Positions 54,510-62,661 of a stretch of DNA of 64,000 nt are shown one piece after another; within the stretch, counting starts at the first letter, position 1, and each line of letters starts with the position of its first letter. The translations under genes were made by a program, and so were the position numbers. Source of the stretch: JAXLQL01 sp046331625 (GTDB lineage: Bacteria; Acidobacteriota; Terriglobia; Bryobacterales; Bryobacteraceae); assembly GCA_046331625.1 (NCBI GenBank), contig JAXLQL010000005.1:310001-374000 (forward strand), written 5' to 3'. A model generated the notes under the pieces. That model was not told where the DNA came from. It saw only the letters and a program-made list of their open reading frames with translations, and made no database searches.

Positions 54510-55994
54510 TCAAAGTAGTGGATAAAGGCCCGCGAGCGCGGGATACAACTTTGTAAACACTCGATAGCGCGTCTCATACTCGGCAGACGCAGCCGAATCC
54601 GGGGCGCGCGACTCGGTCTCGCGGATCACCGCATCGCATGCCTGCTCCACGGACGCGAAATGTCCGGTACCGACCATCGCCAGCAGAGCCACACCGTACG
54701 CCGAACCTTCCTGCGTCGCGAGCGTCGCCACTGGCGTCGCGAACACGTCCGCGAACATCTGCCGCCAAAACTCGCTACGTGCGCCGCCGCCCGAAAGCCT
54801 GACCTTCGTCAGCGAGGTCCCCATGCCGCGAATGATCTCGAGGCAATCGCGTTGGCTGTAGCTCACGCCTTCGAGAACCGACCGGATGAGGTCCGCGCGC
54901 GAGTGCTTCGCCGTCAGCCCCACCCATCCGCCGCGAGCCAGCGCGTCCAGGTGGGGCGTGCGCTCACCCATGAGGTACGGCATCCAGAACAGCCCCTGCG
55001 ATCCCGCCGGAGCCGTGGCAGCCTCGGCAGTCAGTGCGTCATAGCTCGTACCAGGAGCGAGTTGATTGCGGAACCATTGCAGGCTCAGTCCGGCGCCTTG
55101 CGTCACGCCCATCACGTGCCACTTGCCGGGCACGGCATGACAGAACGTGTGGACGCGGCCGGCCGGATCGTAGGCAGGCTGGTCCTGGTGCGCGAACACG
55201 ACACCCGAAGTGCCGACGGTGCACGAAGCGATTCCGCTCTTGACGATGCCGTTGCCCACGGCGCTCGCGGCTTGATCGCCCGCTCCGCCCACCACGGGCG
55301 TCCCTTCGGCCAGCCCCGTGAGCGCCGCGGCACGCGCGGTCACGCGACCGGTCACTTCGAACGATTCGTAGGCTTTGGGCAGGATCGCGGCATCGAGCCC
55401 GACCTTCTCTACCAGCGGCAGCGCCCACTTGCGATTCACCACGTCGAACATCGCCATGCCCGACGCATCACTGACTTCGGTGGCGTACTCGCCAGTGAGT
55501 TGGAACCGGATGTAGTCTTTAGGAAGCAGCACGCGGCGTAGGCGCTCGAACTGGCGCGGTTCGTTGTCGCGGACCCACAGGAGCTTTGGCAAAGTGAATC
55601 CGGTGAGCACGGGATTGGCGATCCAGCGCAGAACATTTTCCTTGCCCGCTGTTCGATTGATCCAGTCGACTTGCGCCTGGCTGCGCTGATCGCACCAGAT
55701 GAGCGCCGGGCGGATCACCTGATCCGATGCGTCGAGCATGGTGAGCCCGTGCATCTGGCCCGATAGTCCCACGCCCGTCACCGCCGCTCCCGTAACGCCC
55801 GCTTGGGCCAGCACGCCGCGGATCGCCGCCTGAGCCGCATCCCACCAGTTCTCCGGGCGCTGCTCGGCCCACAGGGGGCGCTCCATTCGCATGTCTTCAT
55901 GAAGAGCAGTGAAGCCCTGCGTCACCTCGCCTTGCGCGTTCACCAAAAGGGCGCGAGATCCGCCGGTTCCGATGTCCAAACCCAACCAGTACAT
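54510..55994 (-). CDS. xylB: Xylulokinase
   Basis: 494 residues. FGGY-kinase motifs: MYWLGLDIGTGGSRALLVN (phosphate 1), VGLSGQMHGLTMLD (characteristic of xylulokinase), VVGGAGDQAASAVGNGI and RLSGGGARSEFWRQMFADVF (adenosine site). It phosphorylates D-xylulose for the pentose phosphate pathway. ATG 55994 was chosen. It follows the ROK kinase by 32 bp, giving a small sugar-kinase operon. No xylose isomerase is adjacent. Confidence 0.94.
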   Translation of the reverse strand: MYWLGLDIGTGGSRALLVNAQGEVTQGFTALHEDMRMERPLWAEQRPENWWDAAQAAIRGVLAQAGVTGAAVTGVGLSGQMHGLTMLDASDQVIRPALIWCDQRSQAQVDWINRTAGKENVLRWIANPVLTGFTLPKLLWVRDNEPRQFERLRRVLLPKDYIRFQLTGEYATEVSDASGMAMFDVVNRKWALPLVEKVGLDAAILPKAYESFEVTGRVTARAAALTGLAEGTPVVGGAGDQAASAVGNGIVKSGIASCTVGTSGVVFAHQDQPAYDPAGRVHTFCHAVPGKWHVMGVTQGAGLSLQWFRNQLAPGTSYDALTAEAATAPAGSQGLFWMPYLMGERTPHLDALARGGWVGLTAKHSRADLIRSVLEGVSYSQRDCLEIIRGMGTSLTKVRLSGGGARSEFWRQMFADVFATPVATLATQEGSAYGVALLAMVGTGHFASVEQACDAVIRETESRAPDSAASAEYETRYRVFTKLYPALAGLYPLL

Positions 55995-56026
55995 TCGATT
56001 GTTTCCTTGAAATGATTGAGAAAGCG

Positions 56027-56938
56027 CTACTTCAAGAAGGGCAAGTAGGCCGCGCCGTAAAGTCCGGCTTCGTTGCCGAGGGTGGCTTGCTCCACTCGTG
56101 TGGCGGCATGGCGGAACGTGAACGAGCGCTCGCGGATCTCCTCGAACATCGCCGGCGAGAAAAATTCCCAAGCAGGCAATGCTCCGCCGCTCAACAGATA
56201 CAGCGGATAGTTGAAGATGTTGATCAAACTAGCCAAGGCGATCCCGAGCGCGCGGCCCATGCTTTCGAAGATGCGCTTGGCGAGCGGATTGCCCGCCACC
56301 GCCAGATCGTAGACCTCTTTGGAAGTCAGGTTGTCGCCGAGCGCCACCAACTTGGCCATGGTCTCCACCGCTGTTGCCGACGCGTGCTTCTCGAGACACC
56401 CCCGATTGCCGCAGCCACAGGGATTCCCATAGGGCATGACCGTGATGTGGCCGAGCTCGCCTGCCATGCCGACATAGCCGTGCAACACACGCCCACCCGA
56501 GATGATGCCGCCGCCGATCCCCGTGCCGAGCGTGAGCAGCACCAAGTCATCCACGTCGCGGCCCGCACCCATCCACTTCTCGCCGAGCGCGGCTGCGTTG
56601 GCATCGTTCTCGAGCATCACTGGGGATCCGAGACGCCGGGAGATCTCATCGCGAACCGGGAAGTCGTCAAAGCCAGGCATGTTGTGGGAGCCCACGATCA
56701 TGCCCTCCTTCAAACGAATAAAACCCGGGACGCCGATGCCGACTCCGGTCAGCCCGCCGGGTCCAAGGCGATCCCGCAGGGTGACGATGTTGCGCACGAT
56801 GTCATCGATCACGCGGTCGCGCCCGGCCTGCAGGTCCGTATCCAGGGAAACCTTGTCGAGCACCGCGCCGGATTCGTCCACGGCGGCAGCGCGAAGATTG
56901 GTGCCGCCTAAGTCGACACCGATCGAGTATTGAGCCAT
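56027..56938 (-). CDS. ROK-family glucokinase
   Basis: 303 residues. IGVDLGGTNLRAAAVDESG is the phosphate-binding motif, LENDANAAALGEKWMGAG the catalytic Asp region, and the ROK zinc-type signature GELGHITVMPYGNPCGCGNRGCLEKHAS is present. It probably phosphorylates glucose. No DNA-binding domain is fused, so it is a kinase and not a repressor. Confidence 0.93.
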   Translation of the reverse strand: MAQYSIGVDLGGTNLRAAAVDESGAVLDKVSLDTDLQAGRDRVIDDIVRNIVTLRDRLGPGGLTGVGIGVPGFIRLKEGMIVGSHNMPGFDDFPVRDEISRRLGSPVMLENDANAAALGEKWMGAGRDVDDLVLLTLGTGIGGGIISGGRVLHGYVGMAGELGHITVMPYGNPCGCGNRGCLEKHASATAVETMAKLVALGDNLTSKEVYDLAVAGNPLAKRIFESMGRALGIALASLINIFNYPLYLLSGGALPAWEFFSPAMFEEIRERSFTFRHAATRVEQATLGNEAGLYGAAYLPFLK

Positions 56939-57002
56939 TCACGAGCTACTATAGCGCGGCCCACGATAAATCCATTCCCTGCCCCGGTGCGTATCGAAAA
57001 GC

Positions 57003-57404
57003 ATGACCGATCCGACCAGCGTGGTACGCACCTTCGTGGACGAGTTTCAAACAAAAGGCGATGAATCCGTGGCCGAGCGCCTGCTTGCGCCGGACTTCGT
57101 GGACCACACGCCGTTCCCCGGCTTCGGGTCCACGCGGGGTGACGTAATCCAGCTTTTTCGCGTGCTGCGCGGCGCGTTTCCTGACCTGCGTGCCGAGGTG
57201 ACGGAGCAGTTCGACAACGGGACCACGGTGGCTACTCGCAAGACGTTCCACGGCACGCATCGCAGCGAGTTCATGGGGATCCCGCCCACGGGAAATCCGG
57301 TGGCGATCCGCGTGGTGGACTTCGTGCGCGTGGAAGACGGGTTGATGAAGGAGCACTGGAACGTGGTGGACGTTCCGGGCTTGATGGCGCAGCTCAGCGA
57401 GTAG
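57003..57404 (+). CDS. SnoaL-like/ester cyclase-type protein
   Basis: 133 residues. VVRTFVDEFQTKGDESVAERLLAPDFVDHTPFPGF, LFRVLRGAFPDLRAEVTEQFDNG, ATRKTFHGTHRSEFMGIPPTGN and VEDGLMKEHWNVVDVPGLMAQL follow the SnoaL-like cone fold. The substrate is unknown; many such proteins act in aromatic polyketide or general isomerase roles. Confidence 0.88.
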   Translation: MTDPTSVVRTFVDEFQTKGDESVAERLLAPDFVDHTPFPGFGSTRGDVIQLFRVLRGAFPDLRAEVTEQFDNGTTVATRKTFHGTHRSEFMGIPPTGNPVAIRVVDFVRVEDGLMKEHWNVVDVPGLMAQLSE

Positions 57405-57421
57405 ATGTAGGGTTTAAGTAG

Positions 57422-57463
57422 TGTGGGGCAGGCTTTCAGCCTGCGCGGGACTTCAGTCCCGCT
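57422..57463 (-). repeat. Dispersed double-hairpin repeat, copy F (reverse orientation)
   Basis: TGTGGGGCAGGCTTTCAGCC followed by TGCGCGGGACTTCAGTCCCGCT: the same unit on the minus strand, 18 bp after the SnoaL-like gene. Confidence 0.85.
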
Positions 57464-57529
57464 TCAGATCTGGGCACACTCGCTCGTAGAACGCTCCGAT
57501 CTTTGATTTTCTCGCCGACAAACTTGTGG

Positions 57530-57630
57530 CGCACGCTTCAGCGTGCGGGCGGGCACTTTGCAGTGCCGCTTAGCGGGACTGAGAGTCCCGCTGCAGGCTG
57601 GAAGCCTGAAGCGGATGGCGGCTGAGCCGC
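57530..57630 (+). repeat. Hairpin cluster with repeat copy G
   Basis: Five hairpins in a row: CGCACGC-TTCA-GCGTGCG (57530-57547), GGCACT-TTGC-AGTGCC (57552-57567), GCGGGACT-GAG-AGTCCCGC (57573-57591), CAGGCT-GGA-AGCCTG (57594-57608) and GCGGCT-G-AGCCGC (57618-57630). The third and fourth are the standard unit; the others are related two-arm designs with different stems. Confidence 0.8.
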
Positions 57631-57674
57631 AATCCAGAAACGGAGCGTTCTTTGAGTCAATGCGTCTGTGTCAG

Positions 57675-57719
57675 AGCCGGGACTGGAAGTCCCGCTGCGG
57701 GCTGAAAGCCCGCCCCACC
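57675..57719 (+). repeat. Dispersed double-hairpin repeat, copy H
   Basis: GCCGGGACTGGAAGTCCCGC then TGCGGGCTGAAAGCCCGC, CCCACC: a variant with longer loops in the gap before the MBL hydrolase. The 57405-57804 gap contains no gene and is mostly hairpins. Confidence 0.8.
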
Positions 57720-57804
57720 AAACCGGGTCCAAAATCTTCGCGGCCGGCGAAGAAACTGAAGGATAGTAGTACAAGGCGTTCGTGCCATACTCTTCAAGAA
57801 CCCG

Positions 57805-59409
57805 ATGCCCTCGCGCTATCTCCTCTGGATCCTCGCCTCCACCGCACTCGCCCAATTCCCGCCCGGCTACGTCGACCCGCAACCCGTCCTCGACGCCGCG
57901 ACGCGAACCATCGGCGCCGACAAGCTCCGCTGCGTCACCATCTCCGGGACGGCATATTCCGGCGCTGTCGGCCAACAGCGCGAGTCCGGCTGGAATGTCG
58001 ACTGGCCCCGCGGCGAGATGCGCGACTACACGCGCACGATGAACTGGGAAGCCCGCACCATGCGCGAGCAGTTCACCCGCAAGCCCGGCCTCGTTCCTGC
58101 CTCGTGGAAATGGGGACTCGGCTGGAAAGGCGGCACGCCGCTTCAGCGCAATGCGATCCAGATCTTCACCGTCAACGGATCCAACGCGTGGCATCAAGAT
58201 GGATCCGAGGGACCGCCCATCGCCGCCCCGCCCGACGACGCCGAGCGCTGGCAACTCGACCTCTGGCTCAACCCGCACGGTTTCCTCAAAGCCGCTCGCA
58301 TGCCCGGCGCGAACCCGAAGGCCGTCTGGCGCTGGGAACTCGGCGAATCCGGCCGCGATGGCAACACTACTGTCCCTGAGAAGGTCACGGTCGTCTCCAT
58401 CACCATGATGGGCAAGTATCGCGTCGACGCCACCGTCAACAAGAACCACTACCTGCAACGCATCCATACCTGGGTGCCCGATCCCATGCTCGGCGACACC
58501 AACTACGAACATGAGTTCACCGACGAAGCCTACGTCGACCTCGGCAATGGCATCCGCTTCCCCGGCGTCTGGCATCATCACGAAGGCTGGGATGACAACT
58601 TCGGCTCGCTCAACGTCACCGCTGGACACAACGCCTTCGGCGGACCTTTGCGCAAGATCGCAGCCAACGTCTGTCCCAGCGCGATTCCCGTGCCCGATTC
58701 CGTTCGCAACGCGTCATTCGCAATTCGCGTGGAGCCACGCAAGCTCGCCGATGGCGTTTGGCTGATGGGCGGCGGAACCCACAACAGCGTCGCCGTCGAG
58801 TTCAAAGATTGGATCGCCGTTGTCGAAGCTCCGCTTGACGAAGCGCGCAACCTCGCCGTCATCGAAGAGATCGTGAAGCTCATCCCGAACAAGCCGATCC
58901 GCTTCCTGGTCAACACCCACCAGCACTTCGATCACGCGGGCGGCCTGCGCACCTACATGCACATCGGCGCCACCATCATCACGCACTTCAAGAACTTCGC
59001 CTTCTACAACCACGACGTGCTCAACTACACGCCGCGCACGCTCCAGCCCGATATGCTTTCGCTGTGGCCGCCTACTGAACAAGCCGAAGGCTACCAGTGG
59101 GAGCAGGTCCGCGAGAACTACGTGCTCGCCGATGATACGCGCCGCATGCACATCACCTACGTACAACCGCTCGACCACGCGGAAGGAATGTTGATGGCGT
59201 ACCTGCCGAAAGAGAAGATCGCGATCGAAGCCGACCTCTTCGATCCCGGCACCTCGCTCGTTCCCACGCAAGCCAGCCGCAGTTTCCGCGACCACGTCCG
59301 CCGCCTCGGCCTCGACGTGCAAACCATCGCTCCCATTCACGGACCAGCCGTTCCCTGGAGCGAATTCGAGCGCTTCCTCCAATCCGATCCGCAACAAAGG
59401 AGACAATAG
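57805..59409 (+). CDS. Secreted MBL-fold metallo-hydrolase
   Basis: 534 residues with a signal peptide (MPSRYLLWILASTALAQ). A long N-terminal domain (about 20-310, unknown, with GNGIRFPGVWHHHEGWDDN) precedes an MBL domain: ADGVWLMGGGTHNSVAVEF, the zinc motif NTHQHFDHAGGLRTYMH and EADLFDPGTSLVP, ending IAPIHGPAVPWSEFERFL. Acidobacterial genomes carry many of these; the substrate is not known. It is followed by a PQQ-propeller gene 6 bp downstream. Confidence 0.88.
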   Translation: MPSRYLLWILASTALAQFPPGYVDPQPVLDAATRTIGADKLRCVTISGTAYSGAVGQQRESGWNVDWPRGEMRDYTRTMNWEARTMREQFTRKPGLVPASWKWGLGWKGGTPLQRNAIQIFTVNGSNAWHQDGSEGPPIAAPPDDAERWQLDLWLNPHGFLKAARMPGANPKAVWRWELGESGRDGNTTVPEKVTVVSITMMGKYRVDATVNKNHYLQRIHTWVPDPMLGDTNYEHEFTDEAYVDLGNGIRFPGVWHHHEGWDDNFGSLNVTAGHNAFGGPLRKIAANVCPSAIPVPDSVRNASFAIRVEPRKLADGVWLMGGGTHNSVAVEFKDWIAVVEAPLDEARNLAVIEEIVKLIPNKPIRFLVNTHQHFDHAGGLRTYMHIGATIITHFKNFAFYNHDVLNYTPRTLQPDMLSLWPPTEQAEGYQWEQVRENYVLADDTRRMHITYVQPLDHAEGMLMAYLPKEKIAIEADLFDPGTSLVPTQASRSFRDHVRRLGLDVQTIAPIHGPAVPWSEFERFLQSDPQQRRQ

Positions 59410-59414
59410 CCACC

Positions 59415-60665
59415 ATGCGATCCGCCACTATCCTCATTGCCCTTGCTTCCATAGCTCTCGCCAACGACTGGCCGCAATGGCGCGGACCCGGCCGTGACGG
59501 CCTCTCCCGCGAAACCGGTCTGATCTCCGCGTGGCCCAAAGAAGGGCCGAAGATGCTCTGGCGCATCGAGGGCCTCGGTGATGGATACGGCGCTCCCGCA
59601 GTCGCCGGTGGCCGGCTCTACGTCGTCGGCAACAAGGGCATGCAAGACGAGTCGGTGCATGCGGTGTCGGTGGAAGACGGCAAGACGATCTGGTCCACGC
59701 GGCTCGGCAACGTCGGCAATCCCGATCAGGCGCCGTCGTACCCGTCCGCGCGATCGACGCCGATCGTCGATGGCAACCTTCTCTATGCATTCAGCTCAGA
59801 TGGCGACCTCGTCTGCATGGAGTCCGCGTCGGGCAAGGTCCGGTGGCGAAAGAACGTCCGCAAGGAACTCGGTGGCGAGCCCGGCAAGTGGGCTTATGCC
59901 GAGTCGCCACTGATCGACGGCAACAACGTGGTGGTCAGCCCCGGCGGCGCGCAGGCCACAATGGCGGCGTTCAACAAGAAGAACGGCGAGGTGGTCTGGA
60001 AGTCCTCGATTCCCGGTGGCGAAGCGGCCGGCTATGCGTCCATCGTTCCCGCCACCGCGGGCGGCAAGAAACAATACGTGCAGTTCTTGTCGAAAGGCAC
60101 GGTCGGCGTCGACGCCAAGACAGGCCAGTTCCTCTGGCGCTATGACGAGACCAGCAAAGGCCCCGCGAACATCCCCACGCCCATCTCGCGCGACGGCTAC
60201 ATCTATTCCACAGCGCGCAGCATCGGCGCTGCGGCGCTCCTGCGCATCGAGCCCTCGGGCGAGACTGCCGCCGCCAAGCAGGTCTACCTCGAGCGCGGCT
60301 TGCCCAGCACCATCGGCGGCGCGGTCGCGGTAGGCGACTATCTCTACGGCACCACCAATGACGGACTCGTTGCCGCTGAGTTCCTCACAGGCAAGCTCCG
60401 CTGGAAGGAGGACTCCCTCGGCGCCGGATCCGTCCTGTTCGCCGACGGCAACCTTTACGTTCACGCCGAAGACGGCGACATCGCGCTGGCCGAAGCAACG
60501 CCCGAAGCCTTCCGCCAGAAGGGCCGATTCACGCCGCCCGGGAAGCCCGAGCATCCGCGCGGCGCCCGCGAGAAGGCGTGGGCTTATCCAGTGGTCGCGA
60601 ATGGCCGCCTCTATGTGCGCGACCTCGGCGTGATGTGGTGCTATGACGTCCGAGCTTCGCGCTGA
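59415..60665 (+). CDS. PQQ-like beta-propeller repeat protein, secreted
   Basis: 416 residues. MRSATILIALASIALANDWPQ is the signal, followed by WRGPGRDGLSRETGLI. Blades recur with GAPAVAGGRLYVVGNKG, HAVSVEDGKTIWSTRL, STPIVDGNLLYAFSSDGDLVC, and GVDAKTGQFLWRYDETS. It is an outer-membrane-assembly-like or quinoprotein-type propeller; no quinone-binding residues are identifiable. It probably acts with the MBL hydrolase next to it. Confidence 0.88.
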   Translation: MRSATILIALASIALANDWPQWRGPGRDGLSRETGLISAWPKEGPKMLWRIEGLGDGYGAPAVAGGRLYVVGNKGMQDESVHAVSVEDGKTIWSTRLGNVGNPDQAPSYPSARSTPIVDGNLLYAFSSDGDLVCMESASGKVRWRKNVRKELGGEPGKWAYAESPLIDGNNVVVSPGGAQATMAAFNKKNGEVVWKSSIPGGEAAGYASIVPATAGGKKQYVQFLSKGTVGVDAKTGQFLWRYDETSKGPANIPTPISRDGYIYSTARSIGAAALLRIEPSGETAAAKQVYLERGLPSTIGGAVAVGDYLYGTTNDGLVAAEFLTGKLRWKEDSLGAGSVLFADGNLYVHAEDGDIALAEATPEAFRQKGRFTPPGKPEHPRGAREKAWAYPVVANGRLYVRDLGVMWCYDVRASR

Positions 60666-60699
60666 GGCTCAGATGCACTAGTGCTACGATGCAGGTAGC

Positions 60700-61659
60700 A
60701 TGGCAGTCAACGGAGATCACAAAACGTCGACTGGAAACGGAGCTTCCCAGCCTGACACGCGCTGGGCGGCCATCTCCGGGTTGTGGCACTTCAGTGGAAA
60801 CTCGGCCCAGTATCAGCCGCCTCAGTCTAGCGAGTCGGTCCAATCCTACGGAATCGCCGTCACCAATCGGCATGTCACGGACGGTACCGTGCGGACTCGA
60901 GTTCGGTTCTCCGATCAACCCAAGAGTCAGAACTCGGCTGGCGTGCTTCTCGGATATCAGTCCGAGCGTGCCCGGTATCTGATGCTCCAACTCGGAGCTT
61001 ACGACCGGGCGTACTCAATCGGAGAGTGGGTTCCGGGTACCGGTTGGCAATCTGTCGAAAGTGCCGGTTCGGCCCGTAATCTCGAGGCGAATCGTGAATA
61101 CGACCTTCTCGTGCGCCAGACCGGCCAGGAGATTCGAGTAACGGTCGATGGCGTAGCTGTGTTGGAGCGCGTGGTTGGAAATCCATTGGCCGGCAGTCAG
61201 GTAGGCCTTTTCGCTTGGGGGAATTCACCAACTTCGTTCGCCGATTTCTCAGTGGAAGCGGCCAAGCCGCAGATGTTCGTGGCCATGCAGTTCGGCCAGC
61301 CCTTCGACACCTTGTACCAGGAAGTGATCTTCCCCCGGTCCGCTCAACTCGGCCTCAACGTCGTGCGGATCGACGAGATCGCCGGCCCGGGGATCATCTT
61401 CGAGGACATCAAGAAGCGGATAGCCGAAGCCAAGATCGTCGTCGCCGAGATCACGGCTCCGAATCAGAACGTATTCTACGAGCTCGGCTACGCGCACGCA
61501 TTGAATAAGCCGACGATCCTGTTGGCTCAGCGGGGCAAGGAACTACCGTTCGATATTCGAAGCTACCGCGTGATCTTCTACGACGACTCGATAGGTGGCA
61601 AGCCTGCACTCGAGCGCGACCTCGAGAGACACCTCCAAGCCATCCTCGGCGAAACGTAA
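60700..61659 (+). CDS. Beta-sandwich sensor fused to TIR/nucleotide-binding-like domain
   Basis: 319 residues, no signal peptide. Residues about 20-186 are a LamG/DUF1080-type jelly roll: NRHVTDGTVRTRVRFSDQ, SAGVLLGYQSERARYLMLQ, NREYDLLVRQTGQEIRVTVDGVAVLE, SQVGLFAWGNSPTSFADF. Residues about 190-300 are a Rossmann-type unit, MFVAMQFGQPFDTLYQEVI, VVRIDEIAGPGIIFEDIKKR, IVVAEITAPNQNVFYELGYA, HALNKPTILLAQ, LPFDIRSYRVIFY. This resembles TIR-like or nucleoside-deoxyribosyltransferase-like domains that cleave NAD or nucleotides, with Glu261 in YELGYAHA as the likely catalytic residue. It is possibly a stand-alone defence protein. Confidence 0.7.
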   Translation: MAVNGDHKTSTGNGASQPDTRWAAISGLWHFSGNSAQYQPPQSSESVQSYGIAVTNRHVTDGTVRTRVRFSDQPKSQNSAGVLLGYQSERARYLMLQLGAYDRAYSIGEWVPGTGWQSVESAGSARNLEANREYDLLVRQTGQEIRVTVDGVAVLERVVGNPLAGSQVGLFAWGNSPTSFADFSVEAAKPQMFVAMQFGQPFDTLYQEVIFPRSAQLGLNVVRIDEIAGPGIIFEDIKKRIAEAKIVVAEITAPNQNVFYELGYAHALNKPTILLAQRGKELPFDIRSYRVIFYDDSIGGKPALERDLERHLQAILGET

Positions 61660-61827
61660 CGCGAGCCACGGCACCGAGCGCTTGCTCCGCAGCTGGGCGC
61701 TTGCTCAGGGGTGCGCTCGCAGAGTGCGCCGTTCATAGTTGTGAAATCCGTGCCCGACCCCTTGCCAACGGCGCAGGTCTGGATGAAAGTAGATCTGACT
61801 GCCTTCACTTCAAGGGGATCACTACAA

Positions 61828-62622
61828 GTGCGATTTAGACTTTCCGCGTCCGCCGCGCTGCTCGCTATAGCAGTTGCGCAAAGCCAGACTCTTCCCGCTC
61901 CCACGGTTGACCGTGTGGGCTTTCCCACCGGCTACGAGAAGTGGCCGCTCCTCTACGTGTTCGACCGCCCAGACAACAAGCAGATCCGCGCGGTCTACTC
62001 GAACGAAGTCGCTTCATCCGTGCGATTCGGCAACCAAGGCGCGTACCCGTACGGCTCGGTGGTGGTGATGGAGACATGGCCCACGCTGCAAGACGCGCAA
62101 GGCAATCCGATTCTCGATGCGAACGGCCGCTTCCAGAAGCAGCCCGGCGCGGTTCCGACTCTCAACGTGATGCGCAAGGAGAAGGGCTTCGGCGAGGCGT
62201 ACAAAGAGAACCGCAACGGTGAGTGGGAATATGTCGGTTACCGCATGGATGGCAGCTTCAACACCACGCCCGCCAACAGTGGAGCCTGCGCTGCGTGCCA
62301 CCTGCAGGGCGGCCAGGGAAAAGACTTCGTGATGCGCGGCTCGCTCGGTTTCAACGCCGGCAGCGGCGCCGTTCCATTCGGCATCATCAAGGCGTACAGC
62401 TTCGTGCCCGGCGTGATCCGCGCGAAGGCGGGCAGCACCATCACCATCTATAACGACGACGTAGTAGAACACACGATCGCCGATGACGACGCAAAGGGAT
62501 GGACGTCGCAACGGATGAAAGGCGGGTCGAGCATCGCCATCAAGTTGGGTGACAAGCCGGGCGAGTTCAATTTCCATTGCTCGCTGCATCCGGCGATGAA
62601 GGGCAAGGTCATCGTCGAATAA
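61828..62622 (+). CDS. Cytochrome P460-type and cupredoxin fusion, secreted
   Basis: 264 residues from GTG 61828, with an AAGGGGATC ribosome site and a signal peptide (LSASAALLAIAVAQS). Residues about 25-170 resemble the cytochrome P460 domain, ending in the heme site CAACH (154-158). Residues about 185-264 are a cupredoxin with a type 1 copper set: VVEHTI (His215), NFHCSLHPAM (Cys251, His254, Met257). The pairing suggests internal electron transfer in the periplasm. It sits before the DUF1549 heme protein. Confidence 0.85.
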   Translation: MRFRLSASAALLAIAVAQSQTLPAPTVDRVGFPTGYEKWPLLYVFDRPDNKQIRAVYSNEVASSVRFGNQGAYPYGSVVVMETWPTLQDAQGNPILDANGRFQKQPGAVPTLNVMRKEKGFGEAYKENRNGEWEYVGYRMDGSFNTTPANSGACAACHLQGGQGKDFVMRGSLGFNAGSGAVPFGIIKAYSFVPGVIRAKAGSTITIYNDDVVEHTIADDDAKGWTSQRMKGGSSIAIKLGDKPGEFNFHCSLHPAMKGKVIVE

Positions 62623-62661
62623 CGCGGCAGCGCCGTCCGTTCGGGTGAAGAGGGGGAACTC

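Noticed and set aside
9475..57719. CRISPR array suggested by recurring ~40-bp units
   Set aside because: Units are irregularly spaced over 48 kb, self-complementary, and without spacers of even length or cas genes.
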